A stretch of 41,042 nt of DNA from positions 1-41,042 of the forward strand of contig JAJYEQ010000015.1 in assembly GCA_021785695.1 (NCBI GenBank). Reading direction: 5' to 3'. Shown here one piece after another: positions 27,303 through 38,175 of the stretch. The DNA is from Actinomycetes bacterium. GTDB taxonomy: Bacteria > Actinomycetota > Acidimicrobiia > Acidimicrobiales > RAAP-2. The notes beneath the pieces are model-generated. The model was not told the DNA's origin and did no database searches. It saw only the letters and a list, made by a program, of their open reading frames with translations. A program made the position numbers and the translations under genes. Every line of letters begins with the position of its first letter. The stretch's first letter is position 1.

Positions 27303-29239
27303 GCGTGACCCGGGTCCTCGTGGCCAATCGCGGCGAGATCGCCCGGCGGGTCCTGCGCACCGTGCGGCGTCTCGGCCTGACCGGGATCGCCGTGTACGTC
27401 GACGCCGACGCCGACGCGCCCTACGTGGGCGACGCCGACCTGGCCCTGCGCCTGACCTCGACCTACCTTGACGGGGCGGCACTCGTGGAGGCCGCCCAGC
27501 GCGCCGGCGCCGACGCCGTGCACCCCGGCTACGGCTTCCTGTCCGAGAGCGCGGCCTTCGCGCGCCAGGTCATCGCGGCCGGCCTGACCTGGATTGGGCC
27601 GCCCCCCGAGGCCATCGAGGCCATGGGCGACAAGGTCCGCGCCAAGGAGCTGGCCCACCAGCTCGGCGTCCCGGTGCTGCCCTGGAGTGACGACCCCAAC
27701 CAGGCCGACGCCGTTGGCTACCCCCTGCTCGTCAAGGCGGCCGCGGGCGGCGGCGGCAAGGGCATGCGGGTCGTCGAGCGCGCCGAGGACCTCGCCGCGG
27801 CCCTGGCCGTGGCCCAGCGCGAGGCGACGGCCGCCTTCGGGGACGGCCACGTCTTCTTGGAGCGGCACCTGCCCGCGCCGCGCCACGTCGAGGTCCAGAT
27901 CCTGGTCGACCACCACGGCACGGTCCGCATCCTCGGCGAGCGCGAGTGCTCCATCCAGCGTCGCCACCAGAAGCTCATCGAGGAGACGCCCTCGCCAGCC
28001 GTGAGCCCCGAGGTTCGCGCCGCCCTCGCCGCGGCCGCCGAGCGCCTGGCCTCGGCCATCGGCTACCGCTCGGCGGGCACCATCGAGTTCCTCCTCGACT
28101 CGGCGAGCGACGCGTTCTACTTCCTGGAGGTCAACACCCGCCTGCAGGTCGAGCACCCGGTCACCGAGGAGGTCACGGGCTACGACCTGGTGGCCGCCCA
28201 GCTGGCGATCGCCGCCGAGCGTGACGTCGAGGTGCCCGCGCGGGCACCGGGCGGCTGGGCCATCGAGGCGCGACTGTGCGCCGAGGACCCCACGGCCGGA
28301 TTCTTGCCCGCGACCGGACGCCTGGAAGCGTTCGCCCCGGCCGCCACCCCGCCGGTGCGCTGGGAGTCGGGCGTGGAGGCCGGATCGCACGTCTCGGTCG
28401 CCTTCGACTCGCTGCTGGCCAAGGTGATCGCCCACGCGCCCACGCGCGAGGCCGCCACCACGGCCCTGGCCCGGGCCCTGGAGTGCCTGCACCTGGGCGG
28501 GGTCGTCACCAACCGGGACTTCCTGGTCAACACGCTGCGCTCGGCGGCCTTCGCCGCCGGGGACACCACCACCGACTTCATCGAGCGCCACGACCCCCCG
28601 CGAGCGCTGGTCGTCTCGAACGAGGAGGTCGCGCGCGCCGCGGTGGCCGCCGCGCTATGGCGTGCCGAGCGCCACCGCCAGGAGGCGCCGGTCCTGGGTG
28701 GCCTACCCAGCGGGTGGCGCAACGCCCGCCTGCCCGACCAGCGCGTCGAGTTCAGCGCCGGTGGCTCGACCCTGACGGTGACCTATCGCTACCAGCGGGA
28801 CGGCTCGGTGCGCACCAGCGCGGGACCCGCGCGGATCCACGCGTGGCGACCCGACGGCATCGACCTCGAGGTGGGGGGCGTGCGCGCCGCGGTGCCGGTG
28901 ACCGTGGTCGGCGCGCGCTACCACGTCCAGGTACCCCGGGGCACCCTGACCCTGGTCGAGATCCCGGTCTTTGCCACCGACGACGGGGCGACCCTGACCC
29001 ACGCCGGGTCCCTGGACGCCCCCATGCCCGGCGTCGTCCACGAGGTGCGCGTCGAGGCCGGCACCCGCGTCGAGGCCGGTGAGATCCTGGTGGTCTTGGA
29101 GGCCATGAAGATGGAGCACCCGGTGACGGCGCCCTACGCCGGCGTGGTCACCGAGGTCGTGGTGCGTCCCGGCGACCAGGTGGCCACCGGGGCCGTGCTG
29201 CTCGACTTGGAGCCCGAGGCGACCGACGACGAGGCGTGA
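27299..29239 (+). CDS. Acyl-CoA carboxylase biotin carboxylase/BCCP (alpha) subunit
   Basis: 646 residues from GTG 27299, overlapping the beta-subunit stop (GTGA); GTG 27305 is an alternative. The biotin carboxylase part (about 1-450) shows RVLVANRGEIARRV, VHPGYGFLSE, ATP-grasp KAAAGGGGKGM and EVNTRLQVEHPVTEEV. A linker/BT-like region follows. The C-terminal biotinyl domain has EAMKMEHP with the biotin Lys at 604. With the beta subunit it forms a 3-methylcrotonyl-, geranyl- or related CoA carboxylase. Confidence 0.94.
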   Translation: MSVTRVLVANRGEIARRVLRTVRRLGLTGIAVYVDADADAPYVGDADLALRLTSTYLDGAALVEAAQRAGADAVHPGYGFLSESAAFARQVIAAGLTWIGPPPEAIEAMGDKVRAKELAHQLGVPVLPWSDDPNQADAVGYPLLVKAAAGGGGKGMRVVERAEDLAAALAVAQREATAAFGDGHVFLERHLPAPRHVEVQILVDHHGTVRILGERECSIQRRHQKLIEETPSPAVSPEVRAALAAAAERLASAIGYRSAGTIEFLLDSASDAFYFLEVNTRLQVEHPVTEEVTGYDLVAAQLAIAAERDVEVPARAPGGWAIEARLCAEDPTAGFLPATGRLEAFAPAATPPVRWESGVEAGSHVSVAFDSLLAKVIAHAPTREAATTALARALECLHLGGVVTNRDFLVNTLRSAAFAAGDTTTDFIERHDPPRALVVSNEEVARAAVAAALWRAERHRQEAPVLGGLPSGWRNARLPDQRVEFSAGGSTLTVTYRYQRDGSVRTSAGPARIHAWRPDGIDLEVGGVRAAVPVTVVGARYHVQVPRGTLTLVEIPVFATDDGATLTHAGSLDAPMPGVVHEVRVEAGTRVEAGEILVVLEAMKMEHPVTAPYAGVVTEVVVRPGDQVATGAVLLDLEPEATDDEA

Positions 29240-31000
29240 GTGGCCGCGCCGATCCGCATCGCCAACTGCTCGGGCTTCTACGGCGATCGGCTGAGCGCCG
29301 CGCGCGAGATGGTCGAGGACGGGCCCATCGACGTGCTCACCGGTGACTGGCTGGCCGAGCTGACCATGCTCATCCTGGCCCGCCGGCGGGCCAAGGCGCC
29401 CGGCCACGGCTACGCGCCCACCTTCCTCACCCAGATGGAGCAGGTCCTGGGCCCGTGCCTGGACCGGGGCATCCGGGTCGTCACCAACGCCGGGGGCCTG
29501 GATCCCGACCGCCTGGCCGAGGACCTGGCGGCGCTCGCCGCCCGGCTCGGGCTGGCGCCCCGCATCGCCTACGTCAGCGGTGACGACCTGGTGGACCGCC
29601 TCGACGAGCTCGCCGCCTCCGGCACGCCGGTGCGCGACGCGCGCGACGGCACGCCCCTGGCGCGCGCGGGGATCCTGACGGCCAACGCGTACCAGGGCGC
29701 CTTCGGGATCGTCGAGGCCCTGGCCCGCGGCGCCGACGTCGTGGTGACCGGGCGCGTCACCGACGCCGCCTTGACCTGCGGGCCGGCCGCCTGGCACCAC
29801 GGCTGGGCTCGCGAGGACTACGACGCCCTGGCCGGCGCCGTGGTGGCCGGCCACATCCTGGAGTGCGGCGCCCAGGCGACGGGTGGCAACTACTCCTTCT
29901 TCCGCGAGGTCCCCGGCCTCGAGCACGTGGGCTTCCCGTGGGCCGAGGTCGCCGCGGACGGCTCCAGCGTGATCGGCAAGCACGACGGCACCGGCGGCGA
30001 GGTGTCGGTGGGCACGGTGACCTCCCAGCTGCTCTACGAGATCGACAGCCCGCGCTACCTGGGGCCCGACGTGGTGGCCCGCTTCGACACCGTCGAGCTG
30101 CGCGAGCTGGGACGGGACCGGGTCCAGGTCTCGGGCGTGCGCGGTGAGCCGCCGCCGCCCACACTCAAGGTGGCCTGCACCGAGCTGGGGGGCTATCGCC
30201 AGGACCTGGAGGTCGCCCTGACGGGCCTCGACGTCGAGGCCAAGGCCACCCTGGTGGAGTCGGCCTTCTGGCACGCCTCCCCCTACGGGCCCCGGGAGTT
30301 CGACCAGGTCACGACGCACCTGGCCCGCACCCAGAAGGACGACCCGGCCACCAACGAGGAGGCCGTCGCGCTGTGGCGCATCACGCTGCGCGACCGCGAC
30401 GAGGCCAAGGTGGGACGCGCGCTGGCCGACGCCGCCATCGGCCTGGCCCTGGCCACGATCCCGGGATTCTTCTTCCCCGGGCGCGCCCCCGGGGCGGCCG
30501 AGCCCGTCGGCATCTACCGGCCCGGCCTGGTGCCCGCCGACCTCGTCGACCAGTTCGTGACGGTGCTCGGCGACCAGCGCACCGTCGTGGCGGCGCGCAC
30601 CGGTGCGGCGCGCACCGCGCACCGGGAGCCCGCGGCCGCCCCGAGCCCGCCGGTCCTCGCCGAGCCCTGCGTGCGCGTGCCGCTGGGCGACGTGGTCGGC
30701 GCCCGCTCGGGCGACAAGGGTGGCGACGCCAATCTCGGCGTGTTCGCCCGCTCGCCCGCTGCGTGGGCGTGGCTCGACGGGTTCCTCACCGTCGAGCGGC
30801 TCGCCCAGCTCCTGCCCGAGGTGGCGCGCCACCGCGTCACGCGCTACCGCCTGGCCAACCTGCGAGCGCTGAACTTCGTGATCGAGGGCCTGCTCGAGGA
30901 GGGTGTCTCCTCCTCGAGCCGCCAGGACCGACAGGCCAAGGGACTCAGCGAGTGGCTGCGCAGCCGCGTCGTCGACGTGCCGGTACGCCTACTGGCATGA
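29240..31000 (+). CDS. AtuA-family protein (DUF1446, acyclic terpene utilization type)
   Basis: 586 residues from GTG 29240, directly after the alpha-subunit stop. The N-terminal ~440 residues are DUF1446/AtuA-like (RIANCSGFYGDRLSAAREM, GDWLAELTMLILAR, TNAGGLDPDRLAEDL, VTGRVTDAALT). A C-terminal ~100-residue domain (LGDVVGARSGDKGGDANLGV, RLANLRALNFVIEGLL) is the AtuA C-terminal partner fold, fused here as in longer family members. AtuA is genetically required for citronellol/geraniol degradation in Pseudomonas, but its reaction is not known to me. Its place beside an acyl-CoA carboxylase supports branched acyl-CoA catabolism. Confidence 0.88.
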   Translation: MAAPIRIANCSGFYGDRLSAAREMVEDGPIDVLTGDWLAELTMLILARRRAKAPGHGYAPTFLTQMEQVLGPCLDRGIRVVTNAGGLDPDRLAEDLAALAARLGLAPRIAYVSGDDLVDRLDELAASGTPVRDARDGTPLARAGILTANAYQGAFGIVEALARGADVVVTGRVTDAALTCGPAAWHHGWAREDYDALAGAVVAGHILECGAQATGGNYSFFREVPGLEHVGFPWAEVAADGSSVIGKHDGTGGEVSVGTVTSQLLYEIDSPRYLGPDVVARFDTVELRELGRDRVQVSGVRGEPPPPTLKVACTELGGYRQDLEVALTGLDVEAKATLVESAFWHASPYGPREFDQVTTHLARTQKDDPATNEEAVALWRITLRDRDEAKVGRALADAAIGLALATIPGFFFPGRAPGAAEPVGIYRPGLVPADLVDQFVTVLGDQRTVVAARTGAARTAHREPAAAPSPPVLAEPCVRVPLGDVVGARSGDKGGDANLGVFARSPAAWAWLDGFLTVERLAQLLPEVARHRVTRYRLANLRALNFVIEGLLEEGVSSSSRQDRQAKGLSEWLRSRVVDVPVRLLA

Positions 31001-31797
31001 TGGTCCCCGTGAGCGAGTGGGAGCAGTTGCGCGCCGACCTGGCCGCCGAGCAGGCCGCGGTGGCCGCCCTGGTCGGCGCGCCCGCGACCACCGACTGGGG
31101 CCGGGCGACGCCCGCGGCCGGCTGGGACGTGCACGACCAGATCGCCCACCTGGCCTACTTCGACGCCGCCGCCGCCCAGGCCCTCGACGACGAGGCGGCC
31201 TTCGTCGCGGCGCGCCAGGCCCTGGTCCACGCCGCCGCGTTCCCCGACCTCGACGCGGTGACGCTGGCGCGCGGCGAGGACCCCACCGACCTGCTGGCCC
31301 GCTGGGCCGCGGCCCGCGAGGCCCTGGCGGCGGGCCTGGCCCGCACCGAGCCGGGGCGCCGCGTCCCCTGGTACGGGCCCACGATGTCCGCGGTGTCCTT
31401 CGCCCGCGCGCGGCTCATGGAGACCTGGGCCCACGGCCACGACGTCGGCGTCGCCCTGGGCCGCCCGCTGGCGCCCAGTGACCGGCTGATCCACGTGGCG
31501 CGCCTGGGCCTGGCGACGCGCGCGTGGTCCTACCACGTGCGCGGCGAGACACCCCCGGCGGGCCGCGTCGGCCTGCGCCTGCGCGCGCCGTCGGGTGCCC
31601 TGTGGACGCTCGGGCCCGCGGACGCCGACGACTGGGTCGAGGGGTCCGCCCAGGACCTGTGCCTGGTGGTGACCCAGCGGCGCCACGTGGACGACACGGC
31701 GCTGCGGGCCGGCGAGCTCGCGCACCACTGGCTCACGCGGGCCCAGGCCTTCGCCGGCGGCCCGACCCTGCCGCCCGCACCGGGGCACGGCTCGTGA
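30997..31797 (+). CDS. TIGR03084-type DinB/mycothiol-fold protein
   Basis: 266 residues, starting at ATG 30997 (ATGA overlap with the AtuA gene) or the next ATG. The N-terminal four-helix DinB-like half has the metal-binding pattern WDVHDQIAHLAYFD with a later H in METWAHGHDVGVALG, as in mycothiol-dependent maleylpyruvate isomerase relatives. The second half (RVGLRLRAPSGALWTLGP) is the family C-terminal domain. Members occur in actinobacterial catabolic clusters; the reaction is unproven. The family suggests a mycothiol-producing host. Confidence 0.8.
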   Translation: MMVPVSEWEQLRADLAAEQAAVAALVGAPATTDWGRATPAAGWDVHDQIAHLAYFDAAAAQALDDEAAFVAARQALVHAAAFPDLDAVTLARGEDPTDLLARWAAAREALAAGLARTEPGRRVPWYGPTMSAVSFARARLMETWAHGHDVGVALGRPLAPSDRLIHVARLGLATRAWSYHVRGETPPAGRVGLRLRAPSGALWTLGPADADDWVEGSAQDLCLVVTQRRHVDDTALRAGELAHHWLTRAQAFAGGPTLPPAPGHGS

Positions 31798-32558
31798 GCC
31801 TCGTCGAGACCGCGCGCCAGGGCCCGGTGCTCACCATCACGCTGGCCGACGCCGAGCACCGCAACGTGCTCAGCGCGCCGATGCTCGAGGAGCTCCACGG
31901 CGCCCTCGACCTCGCCGAGGCCTCCCCCGACGTCCGGGTCGTGATCCTGACCAATGCCGGCCACGTCTTTTGCGCCGGCGCCGACCTGGCCACGGCGGCC
32001 GCCCCCGGAGGGGCGCCGCGCGACCTGACGGCGGTGCTGGGCCGCCTCCAGGACCTCGCCGCGCCCGTCGTGGGGCGCATCGCGGGCCACTGCGTGGCCG
32101 GGGGCGTCGGCCTGGCGGCCGCCTGCGACCTCGCCATCGCCACGTCGGGTGCGACCTTTGGGTTCACCGAGGTGCGCCTCGGCCTGGTGCCGGCCATGAT
32201 CGCGGTCGTGTGCCTGCCCAAGATGCGGCCGGCCGACGCCCGCGCGACGATGCTGCGCGGCGGGCGCTTCGACGCCGCCGAGGCGGCGCGCCTCGGGCTG
32301 ATCACCGCGACCGCCGAGCCCGAGGACCTCGACGGGGCGATCGCGGCGATCGTCGCGGACCTGCTGGCCGGCGAGCCCGGCGCCCTGGCCCTCACCAAGC
32401 GGCTGGTGCGCGAGCTGCCCGCGCTGGATCGCGAGACGGCCTTCGCCCGGGCCGCCGAGATGTCGGCGGCGCGCTTCGCCAGCGAGGCCGCGCGCGAGGG
32501 GATCGCCGCCTACCGCGAGAAGCGGCCCGCCCCCTGGGTCCCGCCCGCCGCCCCCTGA
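31794..32558 (+). CDS. Enoyl-CoA hydratase/isomerase family protein
   Basis: 254 residues from GTG 31794 (GTGA overlap). The crotonase fold shows EHRNVLSAPMLEELHGAL, the oxyanion-hole segments GHVFCAGADL and GHCVAGGVGLAAACDLAIA, and FGFTEVRLGLVPAMIA with the catalytic Glu position of hydratases. In this operon it most likely hydrates the carboxylase product (methylglutaconyl-CoA or isohexenylglutaconyl-CoA type, LiuC/AtuE role). Its TGA stop abuts the tsaC stop on the other strand (TGATCA). Confidence 0.88.
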   Translation: MSLVETARQGPVLTITLADAEHRNVLSAPMLEELHGALDLAEASPDVRVVILTNAGHVFCAGADLATAAAPGGAPRDLTAVLGRLQDLAAPVVGRIAGHCVAGGVGLAAACDLAIATSGATFGFTEVRLGLVPAMIAVVCLPKMRPADARATMLRGGRFDAAEAARLGLITATAEPEDLDGAIAAIVADLLAGEPGALALTKRLVRELPALDRETAFARAAEMSAARFASEAAREGIAAYREKRPAPWVPPAAP

Positions 32559-33161
32559 TCAGTCCGCGCCCGGGCCCAGCAGCTCGCCCAAGCGTTGCGG
32601 CGAGATCGCCCCGACCCGGCGCACCCGCCAGCGCGGGCCGGTGAGGTCGACGACCGTGGAGACCGCGCCGTCGCGAGTGCCGGCGTCGACCACGCCGGCC
32701 AGGCCGTGCGGCAGGGCGGCCCGCACGTCGGCGGCGGTGGTGGCCGGCGGCGCGCCGTGCGCGTTGGCGCTGGTCAGGGCGAGGGGGCCCACGGCGCGCG
32801 CGGCCGCGCGCACGGTGTCGTCGTCGGGGACCCGCAGGCCGATGGACGCGTCGGCGCCCACCAGCGCGGCCAGGGCCGGTGCGGCCGGCACCACGATCGT
32901 GAGCGCTCCGGGCCAGCAGGCGGCCGCCAGGGTCGCCGCGGGCGCGCTCCAGGTCACCGCGAGGGAGGCCACCTGGTCGGCGTCGGCCAGCACCACGGGC
33001 AGAGCCACGGTGACGGGACGACCCTTGAGCGCGAACAGGCGAGCGACCGCCGCCGGGTGCGCGAGGGCCGCGCCCACGCCGTAGACGGTGTCGGTGGGCA
33101 GGGCCACCACCTGCCCCGCGGCCAGGGCGGCGATGGCCTCGGCGAGCGTCAGGTCCTTCAC
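32559..33161 (-). CDS. tsaC: L-threonylcarbamoyladenylate synthase (TsaC/Sua5/YrdC)
   Basis: 200 residues, YrdC domain only. It makes threonylcarbamoyl-AMP from threonine, bicarbonate and ATP for the t6A37 tRNA modification. PTDTVYGVGAAL, LKGRPVTVALPVVL, WPGALTIVVPA and LTSANAHG are diagnostic. ATG 33161 overlaps the prmC stop by 4 bp. Last in the rho-rpmE-prfA-prmC-tsaC set. Confidence 0.94.
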   Translation of the reverse strand: MKDLTLAEAIAALAAGQVVALPTDTVYGVGAALAHPAAVARLFALKGRPVTVALPVVLADADQVASLAVTWSAPAATLAAACWPGALTIVVPAAPALAALVGADASIGLRVPDDDTVRAAARAVGPLALTSANAHGAPPATTAADVRAALPHGLAGVVDAGTRDGAVSTVVDLTGPRWRVRRVGAISPQRLGELLGPGAD

Positions 33162-33967
33162 GGCCGGTGCGCCACCAGGATGCGGGGCTTGCCCGCCAGG
33201 TCGTCGTGGTCGACCAGGTCGCGCAGGCCGGCGCCGTAGGCGACGCGCCGCAGCGCCTCGCGGTGCCCGTCACCGTGCTCGACGACCAGCGCCCCGCCCG
33301 CCGCCAGCCAGTGCGGCGCGCCCTCGACCACGCTGACCAGGTCGGCCAGTCCCGGGACCCCCCGGGCATCGGCGGCCACCAGGGCACCGCGCGGCTCGTG
33401 AGCGATCACCGGGTCCAGGTCCAGGTACTGGGCCGCCCCCACGTAGGGGGGGTTGGCGACGATCAGGTCGATGCGCCCGGCTAGCGACGCGTCGAGCGCC
33501 TCGTACCACGAGCCCTCCAGGAACGACACCGACGTCAGCGCGTGCTTGCGCGCGTTGCGCCGCGCCACCGCAAGGGCCCCGGGCGACACGTCGACGGCGA
33601 TCAAGGTGGCCCGGATCCCGCGCGCGGCCAGCTCGGACAGGAGGGCCAGGCCGATCGCCCCGCTCCCGCAGCCCAGGTCGAGCAGCGTCGGGGCGGTGAC
33701 GGGGCACGCGGCCAGCACCTCCAGGGCCACTCCCACCAGCTCCTCGGTCTCGGGACGCGGGATCAGGACACGGCTGTCGAGGTCGAGGTCGAGCCCGCGG
33801 AAGGGCCAGTGGCCCACGATGTACTGGAGCGGCTCGCCCTGCTGGCGCCGCGCGACCGCCGCGGCCAGGCGGGCGGGGTCGGCGCCGAACTCCTCGAGCA
33901 GCCAGCGCGCCTCGCGCCGCTCGAGGCCCGCCGCGACCAGCTCGGCCGCGGTGGGCTCAGTGGTCAC
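33158..33967 (-). CDS. prmC: Peptide chain release factor N5-glutamine methyltransferase PrmC (HemK)
   Basis: 269 residues. It methylates the GGQ glutamine of release factors. N-terminal substrate domain, then SAM-binding LLDLGCGSGAIGLALL and catalytic NPPYVG; IPRPETEELV is also diagnostic. GTG 33967 overlaps the 3' end of prfA, its substrate's gene, by 11 bp. Confidence 0.95.
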   Translation of the reverse strand: MTTEPTAAELVAAGLERREARWLLEEFGADPARLAAAVARRQQGEPLQYIVGHWPFRGLDLDLDSRVLIPRPETEELVGVALEVLAACPVTAPTLLDLGCGSGAIGLALLSELAARGIRATLIAVDVSPGALAVARRNARKHALTSVSFLEGSWYEALDASLAGRIDLIVANPPYVGAAQYLDLDPVIAHEPRGALVAADARGVPGLADLVSVVEGAPHWLAAGGALVVEHGDGHREALRRVAYGAGLRDLVDHDDLAGKPRILVAHRP

Positions 33968-35048
33968 GGTCCCCGAGCTGGCGCGCCCGCTTGGCGGCCA
34001 TCAGCGCGTCGACGAACTGGTCCAGGTCGCCGTTCAAGACGGCGTCGAGCGTGTAGGAGGTCAGGTTGATCCGGTGATCGGTGACCCGGTTCTCCTTGAA
34101 GTTGTAGGTGCGGATCTTCTCGGAGCGTCCCCCGCCGCCCAACTGGGCCCGCTTGCGGTCACCGAGCTCGCTGGCCTGGGCCTCCTGGGCGGCCTTGAGC
34201 AGGCGGGCGCGCAGCACCACCAGCGCCTTGGCGCGGTTCTGGATCTGGCTCTTCTCGTCCTGCATCGAGACCACGATGCCGGTGGGCAGGTGGGTGATGC
34301 GCACGGCCGAGTCGGTGGTGTTGACGCTCTGGCCGCCGGGCCCCGAGGAGCGATAGACGTCGATCTTCAAGTCGTTGGGGTCGATCTCCACGTCGACCTC
34401 GTCGGCCTCGGGCAGCACCGAGACGGTGGCGGAGGAGGTGTGCACGCGGCCCTTGGCCTCGGTGACGGGCACGCGCTGGACGCGGTGGACGCCGGCCTCG
34501 TGCTCCAGGCGCACCCAGACGTCCTCCCCGCGCAGCAGATAGGTCGCCTCATCGATGCCGCCCTGGTCCGAGGGGCGCTCCTCGACCACCTCGAGCTGCC
34601 AGCCGCGCAGCGCCGCGTAGCGCCGGTACATCTGGGCCAGGTCGCTGGCGAAGAGGTTGGCCTCCTCACCGCCCTCGGCCCCGCGGATCTCGACGATGAC
34701 GTTGCGGCCCTCGTTGGGGTCCCGCGGCAGCAGCAGCTCCTCGATGCGGGTCTCCAGCTCGGCGGCCCGCTCCTCGGCGGCGCGCGCCTCGGCGCGCCAC
34801 TGCTCGCGCTCGTCACCCTCGCTGGCGGTGACCAGGTCGCGGGCGGCCGACGCGTCGGCCCGCGCCGCGCGCAGGGCCACCCACGACGCGTTGAGGGCGG
34901 CCAGGTCCTTGTGGCGCCGCGACAGGTCGCGCAGCCGTGTGCGGTCGCTGGCGACGTCGGGCGCCGCCAGGGCCGTCTCGACGAGGCGCAGCTCCGCCTC
35001 CAGGGCGTCGAGCGTCTCGTCCAGCGACGCCACGGCGGCTCGCGCCAC
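33957..35048 (-). CDS. prfA: Peptide chain release factor 1
   Basis: 363 residues, full length. It terminates translation at UAA and UAG. The GGQ motif is at about 238-240 ([17 protein letters not shown]). The N-terminal helical domain and the region [17 protein letters not shown] are normal. GTG 35048 follows the rpmE TAG without any gap. Confidence 0.96.
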   Translation of the reverse strand: MARAAVASLDETLDALEAELRLVETALAAPDVASDRTRLRDLSRRHKDLAALNASWVALRAARADASAARDLVTASEGDEREQWRAEARAAEERAAELETRIEELLLPRDPNEGRNVIVEIRGAEGGEEANLFASDLAQMYRRYAALRGWQLEVVEERPSDQGGIDEATYLLRGEDVWVRLEHEAGVHRVQRVPVTEAKGRVHTSSATVSVLPEADEVDVEIDPNDLKIDVYRSSGPGGQSVNTTDSAVRITHLPTGIVVSMQDEKSQIQNRAKALVVLRARLLKAAQEAQASELGDRKRAQLGGGGRSEKIRTYNFKENRVTDHRINLTSYTLDAVLNGDLDQFVDALMAAKRARQLGDRDH

Positions 35049-35276
35049 CTAGGCGCGCGGCGGGCGCGCCTTCGCGGAGCGCTGAGCGTAACGACGCTGG
35101 AAGCGCTCGACGCGTCCCCCGGTGTCCACCAGCTTCTGCTTGCCGGTGAAGAAGGGGTGGCACTGGTTGCACAGCTCGACGTGGAGCTCGGTCTTGGTCG
35201 AGCGCGTGACGAAGGTGTTGCCGCAGCTGCACGTGACGGTGCACTCGACGTAGCTGGGGTGGAGATCAGTCTTCAT
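35049..35276 (-). CDS. rpmE: 50S ribosomal protein L31, zinc-binding type
   Basis: 75 residues. CSCGNTF and LCNQCHPF provide the Cys pattern of the Zn-containing C+ form, and [20 protein letters not shown] is diagnostic. GAAGGAG lies 5 nt before ATG 35276. The tail after residue 62 is basic. Zn-type L31 can serve as a zinc store that is replaced by a Zn-free paralogue under starvation. Confidence 0.96.
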   Translation of the reverse strand: MKTDLHPSYVECTVTCSCGNTFVTRSTKTELHVELCNQCHPFFTGKQKLVDTGGRVERFQRRYAQRSAKARPPRA

Positions 35277-35299
35277 AGGGCTCCTTCGCGCGGGTAGGA

Positions 35300-35305
35300 A
35301 GTCTA
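35300..35305 (-). promoter_or_regulatory. Possible -10 box of rpmE
   Basis: TAGACT in the 37-bp rho-rpmE gap, giving a start near 35293 and a short leader carrying GAAGGAG. Confidence 0.4.
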
Positions 35306-35313
35306 CCGGATGC

Positions 35314-37002
<1,689 letters not shown>

Positions 37003-37046
37003 GAGGGTCCTTTCTCGTCCCCGACCGTGCGGGGAAGAAAAGTATG
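37003..37046 (-). promoter_or_regulatory. rho promoter and 5'-terminal hairpin leader
   Basis: CATACT (37046-37041) is a -10 box. Six bases later begins CCCCG (37034-37030), which pairs with CGGGG (37023-37019) across a 6-nt loop, so the mRNA would begin with a hairpin. AAAGGA then precedes the rho ATG. Confidence 0.4.
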
Positions 37047-37134
37047 CGAGGGCTACCCGGGCACGCGTGCGTCGGCACGTCGGCCGTTCGCGGATAACGA
37101 GATCAGTCTAGCCGCACCGCGACCCTGACGCGCC

Positions 37135-38175
37135 TCATCGCAAGGCGGCGAGCAATGCGTCGATGGCGGCGTCGACGACCGGGGGCTCCTCCCCGGTGCC
37201 CAGCGCGATGTCGGGATCCTTGAGCCCGTTGCCGGTGAGCACGCACACGACCCGCGACCCGGCGGGCACGCCGTACTTGAGGATGCCCGCGACCGACGCG
37301 GCCGAGGCCGGCTCGCAGAACACCGACTCGTGGCGGGCGACGAAGTGGTAGGCGTCCAGGATCTCGTCGTCGCTCACGGCGCGGATGTCGCCCAGGGACT
37401 CGTGGACCACCTCCAGGGCCGGGACCCAGCTGGCCGGGTTGCCGATCCGGATCGCGGTGGCGATGGTCTCGGGATGGGCCACGGGATGGCCGAGCACGAT
37501 GGGGGCGGCACCGGCAGCCTGGAAGCCCCACATCCGCGGCAGGCTGGCCGCCAGGCCGCGCTCGTGGTACTGGACGAACCCGCGCCAGTAGGCGGTGATG
37601 TTGCCGGCGTTGCCCACGGGGATGGCCAGGATGTCGGGCGCGCCACCCAGGGCGTCGACGAGCTCGAAGGCCCCGGTCTTTTGCCCCTCGATGCGCTCGG
37701 GGTTGATCGAGTTGACGATGGTGATGGGCAGGTGCTGGGTCAGCTGGCGCGCCAGGTCCAGCGCCTGGTCGAAGTTGCCCCGGATCTGGAAGATGCGCGC
37801 GCCGTAGACGATGGCCTGGGCCAGCTTGCCCATCGCGATCTTGCCCTCGGGCACCAGGACGACGCACTCCATGCCGGCCTTGGCCGCGTAGGCGGCGGCC
37901 GACGCCGACGTGTTGCCCGTCGAGCCGCACACCACCGTCGTGGCGCCTTGCGCCTTGGCCTTGGTGATGGCCATGGTCATGCCGCGGTCCTTGAACGACC
38001 CCGAGGGGTTCAGGCCCTCGAACTTCAGCCAGACCTCCGCGCCCACGCGCTCCGAGAGGCGCTCGGCGAGCAGCAGGGGCGTGTGACCCTCCTGGAGCGT
38101 CACGATCTCGCTGACCCCCTCGAGGTTCAGGAACGACCCGTACTCGTGGAGCAGCCCGCGCCACGCCTCCATCAC
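37135..38175 (-). CDS. thrC: Threonine synthase
   Basis: 346 residues. A PLP enzyme that converts O-phosphohomoserine to threonine. The PLP lysine is in [31 protein letters not shown] and [17 protein letters not shown] are diagnostic. It starts at GTG 38175 (overlap with the hom stop) or at the next ATG, 38172. In M. tuberculosis thrB follows here; in this window it is absent and rho comes next. Confidence 0.96.
   Translation of the reverse strand: MMEAWRGLLHEYGSFLNLEGVSEIVTLQEGHTPLLLAERLSERVGAEVWLKFEGLNPSGSFKDRGMTMAITKAKAQGATTVVCGSTGNTSASAAAYAAKAGMECVVLVPEGKIAMGKLAQAIVYGARIFQIRGNFDQALDLARQLTQHLPITIVNSINPERIEGQKTGAFELVDALGGAPDILAIPVGNAGNITAYWRGFVQYHERGLAASLPRMWGFQAAGAAPIVLGHPVAHPETIATAIRIGNPASWVPALEVVHESLGDIRAVSDDEILDAYHFVARHESVFCEPASAASVAGILKYGVPAGSRVVCVLTGNGLKDPDIALGTGEEPPVVDAAIDALLAALR

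Noticed and set aside
28703..30832. 709-codon minus-strand ORF opposite the carboxylase alpha and AtuA genes
   Set aside because: Shadow frame; the + strand genes carry biotin carboxylase and DUF1446 motifs.
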